Below, piece after piece: positions 16,101 through 24,013 of a DNA stretch of 64,000 nucleotides (positions within the stretch are counted from its first letter, which is position 1; each line of letters begins with the position of its first letter). The translations under genes and the position numbers were made by a program. This DNA is from Myxococcales bacterium (lineage in GTDB: Bacteria > Myxococcota_A > Bradymonadia > UBA7976 > UBA1532): NCBI GenBank assembly GCA_020633435.1, contig JACKDP010000001.1, positions 806,001-870,000 of the forward strand, in the 5' to 3' direction. The notes beneath the pieces are model-generated. The model ran no database searches. It worked only from the letters and a program-made list of their open reading frames with translations, and was not told the origin of the DNA.

Positions 16101-18733
16101 TGCTGGGCCGCCGGCGCCTCGTCGTCCCTCAGCGCCGCGGCGAGCTGATCCAGGCGCCGCACGTCGTCGGGCGCCAGGGCCAGCAGGGCCTCCAGGCCGC
16201 GCCGCCGCGCGGCGTGGATGATGGGCGGGACGCTGGAGAGCTCGACCAGCCGCACCGCCAGGGGCTCGCGGGCGTCCGCCGGCGCCGTCACCAGCTCCAG
16301 CTCCAGCAGCCCGATCTGCCCCTCCCGGTCGCCGAGCAGGCCGAAGAGGCGGTGCAGGCGGTCGCGCGCCTCCTCGGCGTCGGGCTCGGCGTCGAGCAGC
16401 CGGCGGGCGTAGACCACGGCCAGCCGCGGATCGGCCAGCGCCCCCTCGGCCAGGTCGGCCAGCTCGGCCAGCAGGTCGAGGGCGGGCTGGCCCTGGGCCT
16501 CCTCGCGGGCCTCGGCCACCGTGTCGAGCAGCCCCCGCAGCGCCTCCCAGGCGTCGCGGGACTCGTACCACGCCGCCAGCCAGGCGAAGGCCTCCTCGTC
16601 GTCGGGCGCCTCGGCCAGCACCGCCTGCCAGCACTCGGCCGCCGTCTCGTCGTCACCCAGCGCCGATCGGGCCGCCGCCAGCTCGCGCCGCCAGCCCTGC
16701 CGCGTCGCCGCCGAGGGGCTGGCGGGGCCGCGATCGCCGTCCAGGGCCTCGGCCAGCAGCCGCGCGAGCGGCCCCGGCTCCCCCGCCGCCCGGGCCGCCT
16801 CCAGGGCCGCCTCGAACAGCTCGGGATCCCGGGGCGCCAGGGACAGGGCCGCCCGCCGCGCGTCGCGGGCCTGCCCGAAGTGCTCCTCGCCCTCGAAGAG
16901 CCGCGCCGCCGAGCCCAGCGCCGCGAGCCGCAGATCCACCGGCAGCCCCCGCCGGGCGGCGGCCTCGGCCAGCCAGCGGGCGTGGGTGGCCGGCTCGGCG
17001 TGCTCCGCCATCATGCTGGCGACGGACTGGAAGAGCTCGACGTCGGCCGGGGCCCGCTTGAAGGCCTCCGTCAGCGCCGACAGCGCCGCCCCGGGCTCGC
17101 CGCGCAGCTCGAGCTGCAGCGTCGCCAGGGCCCGCAGCTCGGTGGCGGCCTCGGCGTCGCTCGCCGCCGCCGCCGCCCGGTCCCGCAGGCCGCGCTCCAG
17201 CACCGCGAAGGCGCGGTCGTCGCACACCAGCTCGCGCAGCGCGTTGGAAGCCGGCTCCATGGGCCCGACGGCCAGGGCCTGGCGCACCGCCTGGTAGGCC
17301 CCGACCGGATCGCTCAGCTTGCGGTGCCGGACGCGGGCCTGCTCCACCAGGAGCCGCTGGTGCTGGTCCGGCTCCCCGGCGATCTGCACCTGCAGGCCGA
17401 GCAGGCGGTCGACCATGCGCCAGTCCTTGCGGCGCCGGTACAGGCGCTCGCCGGCGGCGAGGTAGCGCGGGTTGCTGGGCTGGAGCTGGAACGCCTTGAC
17501 GTACCGCTGCATCGCGCCCTCGAGGTCGTCGAGGTGCGTCTGCAGGATCTCGCCGCCCCGGAAGAGCAGCGCGGCCTGGTCGGCGTCGGAGGACTGGAGC
17601 GAGGCCTCGCCGTCGAGGACGTCGACGAGGTCGCGCCAGCGGGCGAGCCGGCTGAAGAGCGTGGACATGGTGTCCATGGCCCCCGCCACGCCCTCCGCGC
17701 CGGCCCGGCGCATGCCGGCGGCGAAGGCGTCCAGGTCGCCGCGCCCCTCCTCCAGGCCCAGGCGATAGAGCTGGAAGGCCCGCTCGGGCTCGATCAGCTG
17801 GTACTCGGCGTGCTCGGCGAGGCGCTGCAGCAGCGGCGGCCGCTCCTCGGGGGCCGCGATGGCCAGCCGGGCCTCCATGACCTCCTGCACCCGCTCGGGC
17901 AGCCGCAGGCGGGTGTAGATGCCCTCCAGCGCGTCGCCCACCTGCGCCAGGTGCAGCCAGCGCGCCTGGATGGCGTCGAGCCGCGCCTGCACCTGGGCCT
18001 GCAGATCGGGATCGAGGGTGAGGGCCTCGTAGAGGTGCACCAGGGCCTCGACGGGCTGGCGCGTCTTGTCGGCGCAGAGGATGGCGGCGTCGAAGAGCAG
18101 CGCGGCCCGGCGCGGCTTCTCCAGGGCGTTGCGGGCCGCCTTCACCATCACCTTCACGGCGCGGGCCGGGTCGCCCTCCGTCGTCAGCAGCCGGGCGAAG
18201 GCCACCGCGACGGCGTCGTCGGCGGGGTTGCGCCGCAGGTGATCCTCCAGCCGCTCCAGCACCGCCGGCCGCACCGCCTGGCCCGCCGCCCGCGCGGCCG
18301 AGAGGAGGCACGTCCGGGCGCGCCCGAAGTCGTTGAGGCGGGTGGAGCAGATGCGCGAGGCCTCGAGCAGCAGGCCGGCCCGCTCGTCGCTGTCGTGCAC
18401 CGAGTCGGCCTGGCGGGTGAGGACGGTGACGACGTCCTTCCAGTGGCCGGCGTGGGAGAGGCCGGCGATCAGGTTCGCCGTGACGGCGATCTCCCCCGTC
18501 TCGCGGGCGAGCTGCGCCAGCCGGCTGAGGGCGATGTTCGGCGCCTCCGGGTGCACCGCGACGGCCTGGAAGTAGTACTCGCTGGCCTGGGTGCTGGCGG
18601 CAGAATCTCGATAGAGATCACCGACTTCCGTGAGGCGCGCGGCGCGCTCGTCCGGCTGGACCAGGCGGTCGGCCTCGGCGACGAGGGCCGCCGCGCGGGC
18701 CCGCACGCGGGCCATGTCGGCCTGGAGAATCAT
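10193..18733 (-). CDS. Giant TPR protein (2846 residues)
   Basis: Starting at the ATG at 18733, almost the whole protein is helical TPR-type repeats rich in Ala, Leu, Arg, Asp and Glu, with recurring patterns such as DDAEALDELVRLAE and WERVLDLRPDDADALAAL. There is no signal peptide or membrane segment, so it is probably cytoplasmic. The last about 330 residues (after APAPVPMLDAPGRMERVQRDV) are less repetitive and may be a separate domain. TPR solenoids scaffold protein complexes; the partner is unknown. No Shine-Dalgarno is visible; instead a promoter-like -10 ends 7 bases before the ATG. A second ATG 21 bases downstream is possible. The gene stands alone, divergent from the M16-like gene. 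Confidence 0.85.
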   Translation of the reverse strand: MILQADMARVRARAAALVAEADRLVQPDERAARLTEVGDLYRDSAASTQASEYYFQAVAVHPEAPNIALSRLAQLARETGEIAVTANLIAGLSHAGHWKDVVTVLTRQADSVHDSDERAGLLLEASRICSTRLNDFGRARTCLLSAARAAGQAVRPAVLERLEDHLRRNPADDAVAVAFARLLTTEGDPARAVKVMVKAARNALEKPRRAALLFDAAILCADKTRQPVEALVHLYEALTLDPDLQAQVQARLDAIQARWLHLAQVGDALEGIYTRLRLPERVQEVMEARLAIAAPEERPPLLQRLAEHAEYQLIEPERAFQLYRLGLEEGRGDLDAFAAGMRRAGAEGVAGAMDTMSTLFSRLARWRDLVDVLDGEASLQSSDADQAALLFRGGEILQTHLDDLEGAMQRYVKAFQLQPSNPRYLAAGERLYRRRKDWRMVDRLLGLQVQIAGEPDQHQRLLVEQARVRHRKLSDPVGAYQAVRQALAVGPMEPASNALRELVCDDRAFAVLERGLRDRAAAAASDAEAATELRALATLQLELRGEPGAALSALTEAFKRAPADVELFQSVASMMAEHAEPATHARWLAEAAARRGLPVDLRLAALGSAARLFEGEEHFGQARDARRAALSLAPRDPELFEAALEAARAAGEPGPLARLLAEALDGDRGPASPSAATRQGWRRELAAARSALGDDETAAECWQAVLAEAPDDEEAFAWLAAWYESRDAWEALRGLLDTVAEAREEAQGQPALDLLAELADLAEGALADPRLAVVYARRLLDAEPDAEEARDRLHRLFGLLGDREGQIGLLELELVTAPADAREPLAVRLVELSSVPPIIHAARRRGLEALLALAPDDVRRLDQLAAALRDDEAPAAQQALSGVLARRWAAAPEPANAHVLRELATVLATLGAPPADVVRAWTAVLDVVPADDDALAGLQVAHARAGDDEAVLAVIARRRAALPAAHRGERRRLLREAAMVAEVRLGDLRRAMELWAEALADAPGDAEALDELVRLAELAVDTEALLRHGRQRLEQLDGEDRLALARRLARAIEADPATMERQGQDAIDEASRLWGLVNRAEPGAIDALEGLARAAEARGDRAGLLTALDRLADQLRGDALRPVHVRRAAALTDMGDLGAAVEAWEAVRALDPDSREPVTAIRRLSLERKDWWSAARALAAELRFVQDPAEALSLNRQLARISMDALGDQLGAMAAWERVLDLRPDDADALAALKGIYADLSRTDDLVRVLRKLLERAPDDAARVRELVDAARLLEKLRGDLSEVFECWRRAFVLTSGDRRPILAELRRLAEAADLWRRYADVLDLARKHADGPGEEAVFIVEQARVVERQLGEPERAFVLARAAFDLLPDDGPTLALLVRLAEARGAWDEVVAARVLVASRGVDRARRAELLRQAGEVTEVQLAQPDDAFELYAQALDAGSKEAEAALVRLSEARGLWPRLIEVVNARWKGRKPAGPRVEALLKLATLLEDKAGDWERAFEQVIMALQLDPRHEQARAVAWRLAEAHEAWPIVARVLELKANDTEDAWIKASLLRDLAEIQADRLGDAPRAFQTLKRAFAVRPWDEETQLAIGMVASRTGAQRELATFLEEEAGWAEESTARTRLYRMAADIHQREGDAAEAARILERVAELEPADAATVDALLALRREAGDPAELAAALETHARVAPPERRKPLLEELADLFAGPLDAPTRAEETWRQLLLLDPADAWTFARLARSLRERAAWRELEVALERRARQVKPLDRVALLGERAEILWTRLGRIPEAFALWVEVAEAHPDDLDRLFALADRAEAARGHAALLACAERSLAVAPPDQQPRVLVLIGRTARDHLGNPTRALDALSLALDLAPSADLAREVAELLKTRRRFGELVALYREHGPVVCATPGEGAEDPAVVERWALLVAGFQADQLYRLDEAAVTIRALLDAQPASVDGWERLRSLALRRRDGEELAEAVVGLAEAAAPALAVSVLETGARDVSRLGAHDRAVELWKRVLSRAPGRADALDALEALAGRQRDADLRAETLARRAASTRGADERATLLCELGALHRDVRGDAEAAEAAFREALAAAPKQLDALEALADLALERGDDAALDELTQQLIKAFKRSRADATRGRLAPRIADLLTRRARRASAEGDAAGELAALEEGWAIAPRHPELGQALADAYQARDRLADAARVYVDLPGPSAEGPDAPARKAAEHLRRARAFEHAGDDARAVRHFESATHHASTQLAALAALARIQEAAGRWEAAIRLHLKRAEAVGDATDRQAALVAAGRIAEHRLGKQGRAVGLYTQAVRDGLQDAEGLRAALPALAELGAPADALVAVDRLLAGEHDPRHRAALLATRAEICERAGDQPGARSARHDALALGPIDLAGARRLLTHLDDAAPADQVEILRRVRQQLAHERGPQARALLGALAETLLRRGDDAGALAVYRDLVALEPRNLAAHEALAGLYRALADGDDPAAFAHVEQAVVHQLAVVRARPFDAAPLRTLADLYGRCGQPAWREDPLCLLAWLRQATPEEEAERAALAAAPAPVPMLDAPGRMERVQRDVWREAAGTLLRALFGWLATDLDALFGGAPTAPPAGARAAEDEPVLAEDFVRVRAALGLAGAALWVVDGDRAPGIWRVHPVEIVVGRGWLAGGQRDRIFRLARTLELGRGPALLAAYAPEDEARALFGAAIVLALGDDGMSFAREVGAQPSLVTTWVEFLDARLDRSRRDALERFVGAIVATGPGSFHVWCGAVRQAACRVGHLLSGDLGAALMALRDEAPGGLRPGRREGHEELRALFERAPLVAELHAYAFGEELLALRRLLARGESRPPMGRSR

Positions 18734-18740
18734 CGCCCAC

Positions 18741-18769
18741 AAGGTACTGGCAGACCGGGCGCGTGTCAG
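18741..18769 (-). promoter_or_regulatory. Candidate promoter of the giant TPR gene (leaderless)
   Basis: On the minus strand CTGACA (18769-18764), a 17-base spacer, then TACCTT (18746-18741). Seven bases separate the -10 from the ATG at 18733, so transcription would begin at or next to the start codon. Confidence 0.45.
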
Positions 18770-18854
18770 CTTTCTCGACATGGGGAAGCGGGGACGCGGG
18801 GGCCCGGCGGAGGGGGCGCGCCGGGCCTCGCGCCGCCGGCCCCACGGGCGACGG

Positions 18855-18883
18855 TTGTCACGCCGCCGCAAGCCAGCTAAAAC
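18855..18883 (+). promoter_or_regulatory. Candidate promoter of the M16-like gene (leaderless)
   Basis: TTGTCA (18855-18860), a 17-base spacer, then TAAAAC (18878-18883). The -10 ends 7 bases before the ATG at 18891, mirroring the divergent promoter. Confidence 0.5.
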
Positions 18884-18890
18884 CCGCGCC

Positions 18891-21428
18891 ATGCGGTTGC
18901 TGGTCTCCATCCTCCCCCTGGCCCTCGCGGCCGGCTGCGGCCCGCGGCCCCCCGTCCGCCCCGGCCCGGACGGCCACGAGGCGGCCCGGCCCGCCCACGC
19001 CCTGCCCAACGGCCTGGCCCTCGACGTCGTCCCGCGCCCCGGCACCGGCGTCGTGGCCCTGCACCTGCGCCTCTCGGCGGGCGCGCAGCACGAGCGCCCC
19101 GACGCCGCGGGCGCCGCGCACGCGGGCCTCGAGGCCTTCCTCGGCGACGACGAGGGCCTGCGCGCCGACGTCCGCCGGATGGGCGGCCAGATCCGCGGCT
19201 GGGTCACCCGCGACGCCACGGACATCGAGATCGTGGTCGGCAAGGACCAGCTCGGCGAGGCCCTGGCCCGCATCGCGGCCCGGCTGGGGCGGCTGAGCGT
19301 GGACGAGCCCGCCTGGCGGGCCATCGCCCCCCGGCTCGACGACGCCCAGCACCTCCGCCGCCGCGACGACACCCGCCGCGCCACCGAGGCCGTCGTCGCC
19401 GATCTCTATGACGGCCACGCCCTCGCCCGCGCCCCGCTCCCCGACAGCGCCGCCCTCGGCAAGCTGCTGCCCCTGCAGATCACGGCGTACCTGGAGGCTC
19501 GCTACCGCCCCGACGGCGCGCGGCTGGTGGTCGTGGGCGACGTCGACGCGGGCGAGGTGCAGCGCGAGGCGGCCGACGCGTTCGGGCCCTGGTCGGGCAA
19601 GGTCGCGGTCGTGCAGCACGGCGCCCCCACGCCCCCCGGCGAGCTGGCCCTGCGGCTGCTCGACACCCGCGCCGAGAAGGCCACGCTGGCCATCGCCTTC
19701 CCCGCCGACGCCGCGGCGCCCGGCGACGCCGCCGCGCTCGATCTGCTGTCGGCGCTGGCCGAGGACCGCCTCAACGCCGGCCTGCGCCGCGCGGGCGTGC
19801 CCGCCGAGGCCGTGCGCGTCTTCGCCAGCACCCCCGAGGGCGGCGGCTTCCTGCTGGCCCGCTGCCAGGTGCCGGCCACCGCCATCGACGCGTCGTGGCA
19901 GGTGCTGGTGACGAGCGTGGTGGCCCAGGCGGGGGTGCCCACGGCCCCCGGCGCCTTCGACGAGGCCCGCCGCCGCGTGCAGGACGCCGGGCAGGCGCTG
20001 GACGTCGAGGGCGAGGCCCGCTGGCGCGCCGCCGTGCAGGGGCGCTGGCCCGAGGCCCCGCTGGGCGCCTGGCGCGCCGCCCTCGACGCCGCCACCCCGC
20101 CCGCCGTCGCCGACAAGGCCCGCGGCCTGCTGCGCCTGGACCGCGCCGCCGCCGTCATCCTGGCCCCCGACGCCGTCCGCACCGACGACGACGGCCCGTG
20201 GGCCGCGCGCCTCATGGAGCAGGCCTTCACGCTGGCCCGGCCCGACGCCGCCCCGCCCCCCGGGGTGCACAAGCGCGGCGAGGGGCTGACGGTGGTGGTG
20301 CACCCGATGGCGGGCGCCACCGCGGTGGGCCTGGTCGTGCGCATCGAAGGCGGCGCCGCCCAGGTGCCGGCCAAGCGCGCCGGCCTCGCCGCCATGGTGG
20401 CCGCCGCGCTGGCCGAGCCCGTGGCCGGGGAGCCGACGTTCCAGGCCCGGGTCGGCGCCGATCACCTGCTCCTCTCGACGGAGGTGCTGCCGACGCACCT
20501 GGGCGCCGCCCTCGACGCCCTGGAGCGCCGCCTCGGCCAGCTCGCCTGGACGCCGGCCCGCACCGAGGCCGCCCGGGCCCTGGCGCTGGGGGCGCTGCAC
20601 CACGCGGCCACCCACGGCGAGGCGCGCGTCGAGCAGCTCTTCCTGGAGGCCGCCGGCCTGCCCGACGCCCTGGGCACCGAGGCCGCCCTGGGCGATCTGT
20701 CCCCGGGGGCCGTGCGCGCCTGGTACCAGGCCCACGTCCGCGAGGCCGCGCTCACCATCGGGGTGGCGGGGGCGGTCGACACCCGCATCGTCTCGGGCCT
20801 GGAGCGCCGCTTCGCGCGCCGGCGCCCCGCCACGACGCACCCGCTGGCGCCGCCGCCGACGGGCGAGCCGCCCACGCAGCGCACCCTCGACGCCCCCGAG
20901 AGCTACGCGATGCTCGGGTACTGGTGGCCCGCCGAGGGCGCCGGCCCGGCCCTGGCCGCGACGACGCTGGAGCTGGCGACGGGCCCGGACGGCCCCCTGG
21001 CCGAGGTGCTGGCCGGCCAGCGCGGCACGGCGGCCCAGCCGTTCCTGCGCCTGGAGGCCGGGCGCGGCCTGCTCGGCGTCCGCCTGCTGGCCCCCCGCGA
21101 TCGGTTCTCGTCCGCCCGCACCGCCGCCGAGACGGCCTTCGACCGCCTGACGGCCCAGCCCGTGGATCCCGAGCGCCTCGCCGAGGTGACGCGCCGGCTC
21201 GCCACCCAGGCCCGCGTGCGCCTGCGCGCGCCCGTCGATCGGGCCCGCTGGCTGGTGGAGCAGGCCGTCATGGGCACCTCGTTCACGGGCGCCGACGCCC
21301 TGGACTCGTGGAGCCGCGCGCTGACGTCGCTCACCCCGCCCATGGTCGCCGGCTTCATCCGGCAGACGCTGCTGCGCTCCAACCGCGTCGAGGCCCGCGT
21401 CGACGGTGCCGCGCCGGTTTCTCCCTGA
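18891..21428 (+). CDS. M16 peptidase-like lipoprotein, probably non-catalytic
   Basis: This encodes 845 residues. The ATG at 18891 gives the lipoprotein signal MRLLVSILPLALAAGC. Two M16-like (insulinase/processing-peptidase) halves follow, about 35-440 and 455-840, with typical features such as LPNGLALDVVPRPGTG, the ALGK-type segment SAALGKLLPLQITAYLEARY and VVVGDVDAGEVQ. The zinc motif HxxEH of active M16 enzymes is not present: the equivalent site reads AAHAGLEAFL, where the second His is missing. The second half also lacks it. It may therefore be a chaperone-like or structural paralogue. It is 14 bases upstream of prmA and likely co-transcribed. Confidence 0.8.
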   Translation: MRLLVSILPLALAAGCGPRPPVRPGPDGHEAARPAHALPNGLALDVVPRPGTGVVALHLRLSAGAQHERPDAAGAAHAGLEAFLGDDEGLRADVRRMGGQIRGWVTRDATDIEIVVGKDQLGEALARIAARLGRLSVDEPAWRAIAPRLDDAQHLRRRDDTRRATEAVVADLYDGHALARAPLPDSAALGKLLPLQITAYLEARYRPDGARLVVVGDVDAGEVQREAADAFGPWSGKVAVVQHGAPTPPGELALRLLDTRAEKATLAIAFPADAAAPGDAAALDLLSALAEDRLNAGLRRAGVPAEAVRVFASTPEGGGFLLARCQVPATAIDASWQVLVTSVVAQAGVPTAPGAFDEARRRVQDAGQALDVEGEARWRAAVQGRWPEAPLGAWRAALDAATPPAVADKARGLLRLDRAAAVILAPDAVRTDDDGPWAARLMEQAFTLARPDAAPPPGVHKRGEGLTVVVHPMAGATAVGLVVRIEGGAAQVPAKRAGLAAMVAAALAEPVAGEPTFQARVGADHLLLSTEVLPTHLGAALDALERRLGQLAWTPARTEAARALALGALHHAATHGEARVEQLFLEAAGLPDALGTEAALGDLSPGAVRAWYQAHVREAALTIGVAGAVDTRIVSGLERRFARRRPATTHPLAPPPTGEPPTQRTLDAPESYAMLGYWWPAEGAGPALAATTLELATGPDGPLAEVLAGQRGTAAQPFLRLEAGRGLLGVRLLAPRDRFSSARTAAETAFDRLTAQPVDPERLAEVTRRLATQARVRLRAPVDRARWLVEQAVMGTSFTGADALDSWSRALTSLTPPMVAGFIRQTLLRSNRVEARVDGAAPVSP

Positions 21429-21442
21429 AATCGAGGACTTGC

Positions 21443-22306
21443 ATGAGCAACACCCTGTGGTGGCAGGCCCAGGCCGAGGTGCCCGCCGAGCTGGCCGAGA
21501 CCGTCGCGTGGCTGCTGGCCGAGGCCCTCGGCGTGGCCGTGGAGATCCAGGACGCGGGCACGCTGACGACGGCCGGTGACGCCGATCGCGCCCGGGTGGT
21601 CGTCGGGCTGGAGACGCCGCCCGACGACGGCCTGCGCGTCGCGTTCGAGGAGGTCCTGCAGCAGCTCGGGCTGCCCCCGATCATCCAGACGCGGGAGCGC
21701 GCCGACCTGGACTGGCGCGACGGCTGGAAGGCGTTCTTCCGGCCCCTGCGCCTGTCGAGCCGGTTCGCGGTGCGGCCGCCCTGGGAGGCCCCGCTGCCCG
21801 ACGTGGCCCACCACATCGTCATCGACCCGGGCATGGCCTTCGGCACCGGGCAGCACGCCACCACCCGCGGCGTGCTGGGCGCGCTCGACGACCTGCTGGG
21901 CGACCGCGCGCCCACGCGGGTGCTCGACGTCGGCACGGGCTCCGGCATCCTGGCCATCGCGGCGGCGCTGCTCGGCCACGACGTCGTGGGCACCGACAAC
22001 GACGACGTCGCCCTGGTCAACGCCGCCGAGAACGTCGAGACCAACGGCGTGGGCGACCGCGTCCGGCTCGTCGTCAGCGAGCGGCCCGAGGAGGGCGAGC
22101 GCTTCCCCGTCGTGGTCGTCAACATCATCGCCCCGGTGCTCATCGCCCTGGCCGAGGACGTGAAGGCCCATGTCGGCGGCGACCTGCTGCTGTCGGGGCT
22201 GCTCGCGAGCCAGGAGGAGGCCGTGCGCGCGGCCTACGCGCCGCTCGTGGTGGTGGATCGCCGCGAGGACGGCGACTGGGTGATCCTGCACCTGCGCGCG
22301 GCATGA
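21443..22306 (+). CDS. prmA: Ribosomal protein L11 methyltransferase
   Basis: This encodes 287 residues, a standard length. PrmA trimethylates several amino groups of ribosomal protein L11 using S-adenosylmethionine. The substrate-domain hinge WRDGWKAFFRPLRLSSRF, the family hallmark DPGMAFGTGQHATTRG, SAM-binding motif I VLDVGTGSGILAIAA and the catalytic-loop motif VVVNIIAPVLI are all present in order. Its stop overlaps the rsmE start by 4 bases, so two translation-apparatus methyltransferases are coupled. Confidence 0.95.
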   Translation: MSNTLWWQAQAEVPAELAETVAWLLAEALGVAVEIQDAGTLTTAGDADRARVVVGLETPPDDGLRVAFEEVLQQLGLPPIIQTRERADLDWRDGWKAFFRPLRLSSRFAVRPPWEAPLPDVAHHIVIDPGMAFGTGQHATTRGVLGALDDLLGDRAPTRVLDVGTGSGILAIAAALLGHDVVGTDNDDVALVNAAENVETNGVGDRVRLVVSERPEEGERFPVVVVNIIAPVLIALAEDVKAHVGGDLLLSGLLASQEEAVRAAYAPLVVVDRREDGDWVILHLRAA

Positions 22307-23016
22307 GCCAGCGCGTCCCGGCCCCGGGGGCCGCCCTCGACCGCGACGTGCCGCTGCCCGCCGCGACGGCCCACTACCTGACGGTGGTGCGGCGGCTCGG
22401 GCCGGGGGCCGCCCTGGTGGTCTTCGATGGGGCGGGGCGCGAGGTGGACGCGACGCTGGAGCCCGAGGGCGCCGGCTGGCTGGCCCGCCCCGTCGGCCCC
22501 CCCCGGCCCGGCCGCGCCGGCAGCGGCGTGCACCTGTGGTACGGCCTGCCCAAGGGCGACAAGCTCGAGACGGTCATCCGCCAGGCCACGGAGCTGGGGG
22601 TCGAGCGCGTCCGGCTGCTGGCCTGCCAGCGCAGCGTGACGCGGCTGGAGGGGGACCGGCAGGCGGGCAAGCTGGAGCGCCTGACCCGCGTGGCGGCCGA
22701 GGCCGCGCGCCAGTGCGGACGGGCGGACGTGCCGGCGGTGGACGCGCCCTTGACCGTGGGCGCGGCCCTGGCGGCCGATCCGCCGGCGCGGCTGCTGGTG
22801 CTGCACCCGGAGGGCGGCGTCCCGCTGGCCTCCCTGACGCTCACCGAGCCCGTGGTCGTGTGCGTCGGCCCCGAGGGGGGATTCTCGCCCGACGAGCTGG
22901 CCCGGTTCGACGCGGCCGGCGGCGCCCGCGTCACGCTGCTCGGCCCCGTGCTGCGGACCGAGACGGCCGCCCCGGTGGCCTGCGCCCTGGTCCTGCACGC
23001 CCTCGGCGGCCTGTAG
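22303..23016 (+). CDS. rsmE: 16S rRNA m3U1498 methyltransferase
   Basis: This encodes 237 residues and belongs to the SPOUT methyltransferases that methylate N3 of U1498 in 16S rRNA. An N-terminal PUA-like domain includes HYLTVVRRLGPGAALVVFDG. The knotted SAM domain has KGDKLETVIRQATELGV, the GPEGGFSPDEL loop and LLGPVLRTETAAPVA, all diagnostic. It is translationally coupled to prmA by the ATGA overlap. It ends 6 bases from a convergent HEAT-repeat gene. Confidence 0.95.
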   Translation: MSQRVPAPGAALDRDVPLPAATAHYLTVVRRLGPGAALVVFDGAGREVDATLEPEGAGWLARPVGPPRPGRAGSGVHLWYGLPKGDKLETVIRQATELGVERVRLLACQRSVTRLEGDRQAGKLERLTRVAAEAARQCGRADVPAVDAPLTVGAALAADPPARLLVLHPEGGVPLASLTLTEPVVVCVGPEGGFSPDELARFDAAGGARVTLLGPVLRTETAAPVACALVLHALGGL

Positions 23017-23022
23017 ACGCGG

Positions 23023-23994
23023 CTAGCGGCCCAGGCCGCGCCGGCCCACGACCTCCCACCACGTCGTCCAGCGCTCGATGGCCGCCGCCCGCTCGGCGGG
23101 GGGCGCGTCCACGCTGTAGCCGAGCTCCTCGCCGGCGAGCTGGACGGCCTCCCGCAGCGATCCCTGCCGCACATGGCGGTGCTCGGAGGCCAGCCCGGCC
23201 AGGACCCACTCGAAGCGCGGGGCGTCGGCGTGCTGATCGAGCCAGGCGCGCCAGCGCCAGGCGGCGGCGCCGAGATCCTGGCGGGTGATCTCGACGAGGG
23301 CCCGGTGCCCCGCCTCCACGAGGCCGCCATCCGCGCTCGACAGCAGCGTGAGCAGCGCCGGGATGGCCCCCGTGAGCCGCAGCAGGCCGGCGGCCTGGGC
23401 AGCGAGGCGTCGGCGCAGGGGGGACTCGTCGGCCATCGCCCGCAGGACGCCCGCCGTCGCCCGCGCGAAGGCCGGATCGTCGCGGTAGCGCTCCATGACG
23501 GCCGCCGCCATCTCGCGCACGGTGGCGTCCTTGTCGAAGAGCAGGCCCGCGATGCGCTCCAGGCTCGGCGCCGCCGGCAGCGCGGCGAAGCAGCAGACCG
23601 CGTAGTAGCGGACCTCGGGGGACAGGTCGTCGAAGAGGCCCCGGAGCCGGGGGATGGCCCGGGGCCCGAAGCGCAGGATGGCCCCGATGACGGCGGAGTG
23701 GGCCGACGGGCGCAGGCTGCCCGGGTCGACGGACAGGCGATCCAGGCGCGGGGTGCCCGGGAAGAGGGCCACGAGGGCGTCCAGCCCGGCGTCCCCGGCG
23801 CGCACGACCCGGCTGAAGTCGTCCGCGTCGGCGGCGTCGGCGGCGATCCGCGCCACGGCCTCGGCGAGCGCGGCGGCGTCGGGGGGCGGCGTCGGGGCCC
23901 GCCCGCCCGGGAGGATGGGCGGGAGGTCGGGCAGCTCGTCGTCGGTGGGGGCGACGAGCTTGACCACGCGGCCGGTCGCTTCGAGGGTGGACAT
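23023..23994 (-). CDS. HEAT-repeat protein
   Basis: This encodes 323 residues. AGGAGG sits 5 bases before the ATG at 23994. After a Pro-rich N-terminus, residues about 85-260 are paired helices typical of HEAT repeats: AIPRLRGLFDDLSPEVRYYAVCCFAAL, LERIAGLLFDKDATVREMAAAVM, AIPALLTLLSSADGGLVEAG. There is no signal peptide, so it is cytoplasmic. It is the last gene of the operon that includes the Ser/Thr kinase, 19 bases after the WaaA-like gene, and may be an interaction partner in that signalling set (inference). Confidence 0.8.
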   Translation of the reverse strand: MSTLEATGRVVKLVAPTDDELPDLPPILPGGRAPTPPPDAAALAEAVARIAADAADADDFSRVVRAGDAGLDALVALFPGTPRLDRLSVDPGSLRPSAHSAVIGAILRFGPRAIPRLRGLFDDLSPEVRYYAVCCFAALPAAPSLERIAGLLFDKDATVREMAAAVMERYRDDPAFARATAGVLRAMADESPLRRRLAAQAAGLLRLTGAIPALLTLLSSADGGLVEAGHRALVEITRQDLGAAAWRWRAWLDQHADAPRFEWVLAGLASEHRHVRQGSLREAVQLAGEELGYSVDAPPAERAAAIERWTTWWEVVGRRGLGR

Positions 23995-24013
23995 GCAGAC
24001 CTCCTGACGGCAC

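Noticed and set aside
10280..18880. A 2866-residue open frame antisense to the giant TPR gene
   Set aside because: Its composition (Gly, Arg, Gln, Ala, no domain) is that of an antisense shadow in GC-rich coding DNA; it has no Shine-Dalgarno or family match, while the minus frame has clear TPRs.
18734..19384. Upstream extension of the giant TPR frame
   Set aside because: It overlaps the divergent M16-like gene's signal peptide and mature start, is Arg/Ser-rich, and promoter elements sit just before the ATG at 18733.
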